A DNA stretch of 34,023 nucleotides from positions 1 through 34,023 of the forward strand of contig CAMCYY010000005.1 in assembly GCA_945885335.1 (NCBI GenBank), written 5' to 3'. Positions 27,398-34,023 of the stretch are shown piece after piece. The notes beneath the pieces are model-generated. The model was not told where the DNA came from and did not search any database. It saw only the letters and a program-made list of their open reading frames with translations. The translations under genes were made by a program, and so were the position numbers. Source of the stretch: Bordetella parapertussis. GTDB lineage: Bacteria > Pseudomonadota > Gammaproteobacteria > Burkholderiales > SG8-39. Numbering within the stretch: position 1 is the stretch's first letter; each line of letters opens with the position of its first letter.

Positions 27398-29551
27398 TCA
27401 GGCATCACCGCGTTGCCCTTCAATGACACTGACGTGCGACTCATGGTGCGACCCCTGCGCGCCCAGCCGGAACACTTCATCCACCTGAAGCCCCACGGGC
27501 AGGTGATGGGAAATGAACAGCAGCGTCACGCCGCCCTTTAGCCGGTTCACGGTGCGGGCGAACTGCTCGGCGGTATGCGCATCGAGTCCGGTGGTCGCCT
27601 CGTCGAATATCAGGATTTTCGGCCGGCGCAGCACCGCACGAGCAATGGCAATGCGCTGCTTCTGCCCGCCGGAAAGGCCGACGCCCTGCTCACCGATGAC
27701 AGAGTTGTAGCCCTTGGGCAGGGTTTCGATGAAGCCATGGATTTCAGCGACCTGGCAGGCCTTGACGATGTCGGCAAAGCCGGCCTGCGGGCTGGCGGCG
27801 ATCAGGTTTTCATACAGCGTGCCGGAGAACAGGCGGGTCTCCTGGGGCACGACGCCGTAATGCCGCCGGAGGTCTTCAGCAGAAAAATGCCGGATGTCGC
27901 GTCCATCGACCAGGATGTGGCCCGCAGTCGGCTGATGAAATCCAAGCAACAGCTTCGCCAGCGTGCTCTTGCCTGATCCCGAGGGGCCGGTTAGCAGGGT
28001 AAGCTTGCCGGGCTCCAGCGCAAGGTCGAGGTTTTCGTACAGTGCCGGACTGTTTTCGGCATAGCGAAAACTTAGGCCGCGTATCTCCACGCGGCCTTCG
28101 CAATCCGCGGCGCGCGGTGACGCCGGCGCATTTGGCTCGGCCGGTGCATCCATGATGTCGCCCAGCCGTCGCATGGCGATATTGGCCTGCTGGAATTCCT
28201 GCCAAAGGCCGGCAAGACGCAGCATGGGCTGCGACATGCGCCCGGCGAACATCTGGAACGCCACCAGCATGCCGATCGTGAACCCGTCATTGCGCATGAC
28301 CAGCAGCGCGCCGGCACACAGAATGCAGACCGTCATGCCCTGCTCCAGCGCATTGACGACGGTGTTGAAGGTATTCGACAACTGGCGCGTGCCAAAGCCG
28401 GCGGACAAATACGAAGCCAGGTAATCGTCGTAACGCGCACCGAGTCGCTGCTCCATCTGCAACGCCTTTACCGTCTCGATGCCGGCGATGTACTCGGTGA
28501 GAAAAGCCTGGTTGCGCGCGCCGAGCAGAAACTGGCGATTCAGCCGTTCGCGCAACAGCGGCGTGACAGCGACGCTGGCTGCTGCAATCAAGCCGAGAAA
28601 CAACAGCGCGACCAGCGAAAGCTGCCAGCTGTACCAGAACATCACCGCCATGAAAATCGCCAGAAACGGCAGATCGAGGAGGAGGGACACTGCCGCTCCG
28701 GCAACAAACTCGCGTATGGTTTCCACGCCCTGCAGGCGCGCCACCAGCGTGCCGGTGGGACGGCTTTCGAAATACGGCAGGAACAGCGACAGCAGGCGCC
28801 GAAAGGCCTGGCTCGCCAGAACCGCATCGACGCGGTTGCCCGTATGGATGATGAGGTATTGCCTCAGCCAGCTCATGCCAGCCGAGAACAGCATGAACAT
28901 GACAAGGCCCACGGCGATCACCACGAGCGTACTTTGCGTCTGGTGCACCACTACCTTGTCGATGATGGTCTGCGTGAACAGCGGCGTTGCGAGGCCGATC
29001 AGCTGGATCACGAGGGAGGCGGCCAGCACATTGCGCCAGACGCTTTTGTGTCGCAGCAGTTCGGTGGCAAACCAGCGAAAGCCGAAACGCTCGGCGATGT
29101 GCGGAGCCGTTGGCTCGGCAGATCCATCTTCAAAGGAAACCAGATAGCAGGCGCGCTCGAAAGTGCGCAGCGCATCGGAGATGGATACCGAATTCGGACT
29201 CTTGCTGCCCGCTTCGAAATACAACAGTCGCTCGTCATCCACCCGCAGAATCAGCACCGGATGATTTGCATCGGCAGCGCCGGAGGTCTGCGCGCCGCCT
29301 CGATCAGAAATACCGGCAACAGCGTCGGGCCTGAGGAAGCCGATGCAGGATCCGGAAAAACGCCCCAGCAGGCTGCGATCAATTCGCGCGGCACCCAGGC
29401 GGAAGCCGAACGAACCCGCAACCTCGAACAGCGTTGCTTCCGAATGCGGTGGCGGAGAATTCTCCAGCACCCGCTTCGGGTCGAACGGCACCCTGTGCAT
29501 GCCGCACAAGCTGCCCAGCAGCCACAGCATCTGGTCGTGTTCCAGTCGCAA
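27398..29551 (-). CDS. Type I secretion system permease/ATPase (HlyB/LapB-like) with degenerate C39-like N-terminal domain
   Basis: ABC exporter TMD; Walker A GPSGSGKSTL; signature GVGLSGGQKQRIAIARAVL; N-terminal LWLLGSLCGMHRVPFDPKRV aligns with the HlyB CLD (LEILAQYHNIAVNPEEI). Confidence 0.93.
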   Translation of the reverse strand: MRLEHDQMLWLLGSLCGMHRVPFDPKRVLENSPPPHSEATLFEVAGSFGFRLGAARIDRSLLGRFSGSCIGFLRPDAVAGISDRGGAQTSGAADANHPVLILRVDDERLLYFEAGSKSPNSVSISDALRTFERACYLVSFEDGSAEPTAPHIAERFGFRWFATELLRHKSVWRNVLAASLVIQLIGLATPLFTQTIIDKVVVHQTQSTLVVIAVGLVMFMLFSAGMSWLRQYLIIHTGNRVDAVLASQAFRRLLSLFLPYFESRPTGTLVARLQGVETIREFVAGAAVSLLLDLPFLAIFMAVMFWYSWQLSLVALLFLGLIAAASVAVTPLLRERLNRQFLLGARNQAFLTEYIAGIETVKALQMEQRLGARYDDYLASYLSAGFGTRQLSNTFNTVVNALEQGMTVCILCAGALLVMRNDGFTIGMLVAFQMFAGRMSQPMLRLAGLWQEFQQANIAMRRLGDIMDAPAEPNAPASPRAADCEGRVEIRGLSFRYAENSPALYENLDLALEPGKLTLLTGPSGSGKSTLAKLLLGFHQPTAGHILVDGRDIRHFSAEDLRRHYGVVPQETRLFSGTLYENLIAASPQAGFADIVKACQVAEIHGFIETLPKGYNSVIGEQGVGLSGGQKQRIAIARAVLRRPKILIFDEATTGLDAHTAEQFARTVNRLKGGVTLLFISHHLPVGLQVDEVFRLGAQGSHHESHVSVIEGQRGDA

Positions 29552-29800
29552 CCGGCCTCCCGTACGCGATTTCAGGCATGCAGCGCGTCACGAAAAAACC
29601 CGCCAATCAGGGCAGTAGCCCTGGCGGCGGCATCTCATCCGCTGCTCGCTTCGTCCGGCTGCGTTGCCGCAGCCAGTGCCTAATGTACGTACCGGAAGGA
29701 CTTTTGAATATCACTCAAAAAGTGATGTTGGAGACACAACAAAAAAGCCGAACGAATGCCCCGTCTTGAGGAAATCCTGGCAATTTTCAGCCCTGGCAAC

Positions 29801-31300
29801 TCAGTTTTGCCGCAACTTGGTATTCGCCTCAGGATAGGGATAAAGCACGTTCAGCGCCACGCTCTGCCCGGCGTTCTGCAGCACGCGCACATGCTCGCGC
29901 TTGAGCTCGCGCGCATGCCGGCAGCCGCAGGAGTGGGCGATCATGTCGATTTCCTTGTTCATATTCATGGCGTAATGCGCCACGCGCAGGTATTTCTCCT
30001 CGACCACCAGGCCGCGCTGCAGGCGGTGGTTGTGCGTGGTGACGCCGGTCGGACAGGTGTTCTCGTGGCACCGCAGCGCCTGGATGCAGCCCAGCGCAAA
30101 CATGAAACCACGTGCCGAATTGACGAAATCGGCGCCCACGCAAAGCGCCCAGGCGGCACGCGCCGTGGTAACCAGCTTTCCTGCAGCAATGACGCGCACA
30201 CGCTGACGCAGACCCGATTCGATCAGTGCATCCACCACACGCGGCAGGGCTTCGTTGATCGACAGCGCCATGTGGTCCATCAGCGCCTGCGGTGCAGCGC
30301 CCGAGCCACCCTCACCGCCGTCGATGGCAATGAAATCGGGCGCATATTCCAGGCCGCGACGGTTTACCGCCTCAGCCATTTCATTGATGAACTGCCAGCC
30401 GCCGATCGCCGTCTTGATGCCCACCGGCTTGCCGGTGAGTTCGCGCACCAGCGCAATGCGATCCAGCAACTGATCGGCATTGGCGATGTCGCGATGGCGG
30501 TTCGGGCTGATGGAGTCGGTGTGCGCCGGAATGCCGCGAATACCGGCGATCTGGCCCGTCACCTTGGCTGCCGGCAGCACCCCCCCCTTGCCCGGCTTGG
30601 CGCCCTGCGACAGCTTGATCTCGAAGGCCTTGACCTGCGGCAGGGCGGCGATTTCGCGTGCGCGCTGGTGCGAGAACGCGCCCTCGTCGTCGCGGATGCC
30701 GTAATTCGCCGTCCCGATCTGCATGATGACGTCGCAGTTGCCCTCCAGATGGAAGGGGGACAGTCCGCCCTCGCCGGTATCCATCCAGCAGCCGGCGGCG
30801 GCCGCGCCGCGGGACAGGGCGCGCACTGCAGGCTCCGATATCGCGCCGAAACTCATGCCGCTGATGTTGACCACCGATTTCGCAATGAAGGGGTTCTTGC
30901 AATAGCCCTCACCGATCGCCAGGGGCGGCGTCGGCAGGCGATCTTCCTCGAGTACCGGAAACGGCGCGTTGACGAAAATGATGCCGCCGGGTTCGTTCTG
31001 GTTGTTCGTCGAACCAAACCCGATCACTCCGCCCTCGTCCTTGGCCAGGCGATAGACCCACCCGCGGGTGGCACGGTTGAAGGGCATCTCCTCGCGGTCG
31101 TTCATGAAGAAGTACTGGCGGAAATATTCGCCCTGCTTCTCTAGAAGATAGCGCAGACGGCCGATGACCGGATAGTTGCGCAGTACCGTGTGCTTTTTCT
31201 GGGTGACGTCCTGGATGAACCACACCACCAGCGTGGCCACGACAACAAAGCCGACGACAGTGCCTAAGCCGTAGGAAACAACGCCCAACATGCCGGACAT
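29801..31300 (-). CDS. FMN-binding glutamate synthase family protein (GltB central domain-like), membrane-anchored
   Basis: SGMSFGAISEPAVRALSRGAAAAGCWMDTGEGG, EIKLSQGAKPGKGG, IDGGEGGSGAAPQALMDHM, CHENTCPTGVTTHN. N-terminal TM segment; ATG 31300 (MSGMLGVVSYGLG) preferred. Confidence 0.92.
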   Translation of the reverse strand: MSGMLGVVSYGLGTVVGFVVVATLVVWFIQDVTQKKHTVLRNYPVIGRLRYLLEKQGEYFRQYFFMNDREEMPFNRATRGWVYRLAKDEGGVIGFGSTNNQNEPGGIIFVNAPFPVLEEDRLPTPPLAIGEGYCKNPFIAKSVVNISGMSFGAISEPAVRALSRGAAAAGCWMDTGEGGLSPFHLEGNCDVIMQIGTANYGIRDDEGAFSHQRAREIAALPQVKAFEIKLSQGAKPGKGGVLPAAKVTGQIAGIRGIPAHTDSISPNRHRDIANADQLLDRIALVRELTGKPVGIKTAIGGWQFINEMAEAVNRRGLEYAPDFIAIDGGEGGSGAAPQALMDHMALSINEALPRVVDALIESGLRQRVRVIAAGKLVTTARAAWALCVGADFVNSARGFMFALGCIQALRCHENTCPTGVTTHNHRLQRGLVVEEKYLRVAHYAMNMNKEIDMIAHSCGCRHARELKREHVRVLQNAGQSVALNVLYPYPEANTKLRQN

Positions 31301-31440
31301 GGATAAATCCTCCCTGGGGTGGTTGAAACACGCCGCACCCGGGCTGTTCAGTCGCAACTCTGGGGTACGGAGCGTACCCATGATAGGGGAATTCAGGCCA
31401 AAGTGCTGCGCAGCCGGTTAGTGTCAGGAAAGAAGATGTT

Positions 31441-31932
31441 TCAGGGCAGCGCGCGCACAATCACTGGCGAAGCATCATCAGCACTGCCACTGGCGATCTC
31501 CCCTTCATTGGCAGGACGTACATCGACCACCGTACAGGAAAACTTGAGCGCCATGCCGGCCAGCGGATGGTTGGCATCCAGCACGACCTTGCCCTCGGCG
31601 ATGTCGGTGATGGTGAAAATCAGGCCTTCATCATCCGTTCCCGCCTCGCCTTCAAAACACATGCCGACTTCCAGCGGATCGGGAAATCCGGAGCGATCCT
31701 CGACGCGGAGCAGTTCCTCGTCGTAATCGCCGAAGGCATCCTCCGGCTCCAGACGGACCTCAACCGCATCCGTGACACGCTTACCCTCCAATGCCGCCTC
31801 AACAAGACGGAAGATGTCGTCGTGGCCGCCATGCAGGTACTGCACGGGTTGTTCAGGCTTGTCGAGCAATGCGCCGTGGATGTCAGACAGTTCCACATCC
31901 AGCGATACCACGGTATTCGGTGCAATCAGCAT
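31441..31932 (-). CDS. FKBP-type peptidyl-prolyl cis-trans isomerase (SlyD-like)
   Basis: VVSLDVELSDIHGALLDKPEQPVQYLHGGHDDIFRLVEAALEGKRVTDAVEVRLEPEDAFGDYDEELL...DANHPLAGMALKFSCTVVDVR. Confidence 0.92.
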   Translation of the reverse strand: MLIAPNTVVSLDVELSDIHGALLDKPEQPVQYLHGGHDDIFRLVEAALEGKRVTDAVEVRLEPEDAFGDYDEELLRVEDRSGFPDPLEVGMCFEGEAGTDDEGLIFTITDIAEGKVVLDANHPLAGMALKFSCTVVDVRPANEGEIASGSADDASPVIVRALP

Positions 31933-32427
31933 TCAGCGCATTTCCCTGATGAGTATGAGGATCTCGGCGGCATGTCCGCGCGGGCTGACATTGTACAAGG
32001 CGTGCCGCACAGTCCCGCTCTTGTCGATCACAAAGGTGGCTCGCATGACGCAGCGGCTGCCGTTCTCCCCGCCCGGGTGCTCGTCATCCCGGCGCAGCAC
32101 GCCGTACTTTGCGCAGACCTTGTTCTCCATGTCCGAGAGCAGGCAGATCGATACGCCGGCGGCGTCGCGAAATTCTGCGTGACTGAGGCAATCGTCGGGG
32201 CTCACGCCGATGACGACGCAGTCATACCGGTCGAAATCACTTTCATGGTCGGAGAAATCCGTCGCCTGCAAGGTGCAGCCCGGCGTGCCATCGCGGGGAT
32301 AGAAATACAACACGACGTTTTTTCGGCCGCGATACTGCGCCAGGTCCACCCGTTCCATGTCGGCGTCGGGCAGGGAGAACAGCGGGGCTGGCTGACCGGC
32401 TTGAAGTGCAGCGTGTTGGCGGTTCAT
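31933..32427 (-). CDS. Bcp/AhpC-TSA family peroxiredoxin
   Basis: LYFYPRDGTPGCTLQATDFSDHESDFDRYDCVVIGVSPDD...; TGA directly abuts the ATG of the SlyD-like gene (TGAATG). Confidence 0.9.
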   Translation of the reverse strand: MNRQHAALQAGQPAPLFSLPDADMERVDLAQYRGRKNVVLYFYPRDGTPGCTLQATDFSDHESDFDRYDCVVIGVSPDDCLSHAEFRDAAGVSICLLSDMENKVCAKYGVLRRDDEHPGGENGSRCVMRATFVIDKSGTVRHALYNVSPRGHAAEILILIREMR

Positions 32428-32525
32428 ACGTTGAGTATCCCCGTTACCATTGCGTTACGCCCCCATGCCCGCGCGTCTATCACGCCTGCAGGACCTTCCC
32501 TCACCCGCAGACTATAATCGTGCCG

Positions 32526-33659
32526 ATGAGAATGCAACTGCTCGGCGGAAAAACAGCGCACCAGTTCCTGTCACGGCACTGGCAGAAACGACCCTTGCTG
32601 GTGCGCAATGCCATTCCCGACTTCAAGGCTGTCACGCAAGCCGCTGAATTGTTTCGACTCGCCGCAGATGATGACGTGGAGTCGCGCACCGTCAGCCGCC
32701 AGCGCGGCAAGTGGTCAATCGCGCACGGACCGTTTCGCGCGGCGGACTTCAAGCGCATGCCGGCGGTCGACTGGACGCTGCTGGTGCAGGGCCTGAACCT
32801 GCACAACACGGCAGCTGACCGCCTGCTGCACGAATTCAGTTTCATTCCCTACGCGCGGCTGGATGACGTCATGGCGAGTTATGCCGTGCCTGGCGGCGGC
32901 GTCGGGCCGCATATCGACTCCTATGACGTATTCCTGTTGCAGGGCATGGGGCGGCGCCTCTGGCGCATCGGGCCGCCACGCAATGCCAACGATACCGAGT
33001 TCGTGAAAAACATCGGGCTGCGCATCCTGAAGCACTTCAAACCGGAGGAGGAATACCTCGTCGAAAACGGCGACCTGCTCTACCTGCCGCCTGGCTGGGC
33101 GCATGACGGCATTGCGTTGGACAACTGCATCACCTATTCCATCGGCTTTCGCGCGCCGGCACGGCGCGAACTGGCAGCGGAGTTCCTGACCCGCTACGCC
33201 GAAGGCCTGGACCTGCCCGGCCTGTATCGCGACCCCGACCTGCAGGTGCAATCAAAACCCTCAGCCATCCCCGCGGCCATGGTGACGCGCACCGCAGAAC
33301 TGTTGTCGACAATCCGTTTCACGCGCCGCGACGTATCGCGCTTCCTCGGCGAATACCTGTCCGAGCCGAAACCGCGCATCGTGTTCACGCGGCCGCGCAC
33401 CCCGCTCGCCCCGGCACGCTTCCGCGACCGCCTGCGCGCGCAGGGCGCAAGGCTGGATCCGCGCACACTGATGCTGCATAGCGCCAGGGAGTTGTTCATC
33501 AACGGCGAACAGGTCGCCATTGCGCCCCCTCAAAGAGCGCAGTTGCTCCGGCTGGCCGATGACCGCACGCTCTCGCCGGGGCGTCACGACGAGGCGCTGT
33601 GCCGGGTGCTGCACGATTGGTATATTGCCGGCTGGCTGCATCCGGGAACGGACGCGTAA
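32526..33659 (+). CDS. Cupin/JmjC 2-oxoglutarate oxygenase, RoxA (YcfD)-like ribosomal protein hydroxylase
   Basis: LSRHWQKRPLLVRNAIPDF; GGGVGPHIDSYDVFLLQGMGRRLWRIG (HxD); LLYLPPGWAHDGIALDNCITYSIGFRAP. Confidence 0.9.
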   Translation: MRMQLLGGKTAHQFLSRHWQKRPLLVRNAIPDFKAVTQAAELFRLAADDDVESRTVSRQRGKWSIAHGPFRAADFKRMPAVDWTLLVQGLNLHNTAADRLLHEFSFIPYARLDDVMASYAVPGGGVGPHIDSYDVFLLQGMGRRLWRIGPPRNANDTEFVKNIGLRILKHFKPEEEYLVENGDLLYLPPGWAHDGIALDNCITYSIGFRAPARRELAAEFLTRYAEGLDLPGLYRDPDLQVQSKPSAIPAAMVTRTAELLSTIRFTRRDVSRFLGEYLSEPKPRIVFTRPRTPLAPARFRDRLRAQGARLDPRTLMLHSARELFINGEQVAIAPPQRAQLLRLADDRTLSPGRHDEALCRVLHDWYIAGWLHPGTDA

Positions 33660-33692
33660 TCCCGAAATAACCCTCACGCTGCTGCAACAGAC

Positions 33693-34023
33693 ATGACTGA
33701 CCCGCTCGACACCGGCAAAGGCGTACCACCCGCACCGGAACGCACACTGTTCACCTCGAAGGCCGAATACAACCATGCGGCCGACCGTCTGCTGGCGATC
33801 GCCGAAAACGAGCTGCGGGTCTTCGACCCTGACTTCGGCGACTTCCGGCTGGAAGTCCCTGCCCGCATCGAGGCGCTGAGGCAATTCCTGCGGCGGGGAC
33901 TGAACAACCGCCTCTACATCGCCGTGCACGATCCCGACACGGTGCAACGCTATTGCCCGCGCCTGGTCGCCCTGCTCGGAACGTTCTCCGGACGCATCCT
34001 CATCAACCGCACCCTGGGCGAAG
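33693..34023 (+). CDS. Conserved hypothetical protein, truncated at window edge
   Basis: Manual translation: MTDPLDTGKGVPPAPERTLFTSKAEYNHAADRLLAIAENELRVFDPDFGDFRLEVPARIEALRQFLRRGLNNRLYIAVHDPDTVQRYCPRLVALLGTFSGRILINRTLGE..., open to the end. Confidence 0.65.
   Translation, partial: MTDPLDTGKGVPPAPERTLFTSKAEYNHAADRLLAIAENELRVFDPDFGDFRLEVPARIEALRQFLRRGLNNRLYIAVHDPDTVQRYCPRLVALLGTFSGRILINRTLGE

Noticed and set aside
33261-33947. 228-aa minus-strand ORF at the window end
   Set aside because: Antisense to the RoxA-like gene and to the downstream gene; no coherent motifs.
1-34023. tRNA/rRNA genes, transposases, integrases, phage or defence genes
   Set aside because: None recognised by reading both strands and the ORF track; no dedicated scan (tRNAscan, Infernal) could be run.

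Overview
GC-rich proteobacterial chromosomal window, probably betaproteobacterial from gene content and order (inference). Most of it is core or housekeeping sequence: C-terminus of a Bcp-type peroxiredoxin, PIN-PhoH ATPase, YgiQ-type radical SAM protein, MsrB, YciB, BolA, parvulin PPIase, PurL (-), FAD oxidoreductase (L2HGDH-like), NnrE/NnrD, BacA/SbmA-YddA-like ABC transporter, Tat-exported PhoD, a small Tyr-rich secreted protein, a DUF3300 protein with a disordered RD-rich tail, TrxC, enoyl-CoA hydratase, Bug/TctC-type solute-binding protein, a type I secretion HlyD/HlyB pair, membrane-anchored FMN-dependent GltB-like protein, SlyD-like FKBP, a second Bcp-like peroxiredoxin, a cupin/JmjC RoxA-like hydroxylase and the start of an unknown gene. 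The strongest unusual signal is 10851-14495 (-). Here two ORFs in the same frame, separated only by one TAA, together encode about 1,213 aa: a small N-terminal winged-helix-like domain, about 700 residues of charged helix with a 51-aa (153-bp) tandem repeat, one TM helix and a periplasmic AsmA-like domain. Aligning the repeat units shows the TAA replaces a Glu codon (GAA/GAG), so it looks like a nonsense substitution, or possibly recoding, reinitiation or an assembly error. Other points of interest are a structured intergenic repeat-like element (about 6420-6800), several perfect dyads in divergent intergenic regions, and an orphan T1SS. No tRNA, rRNA, CRISPR array or transposase was recognised.
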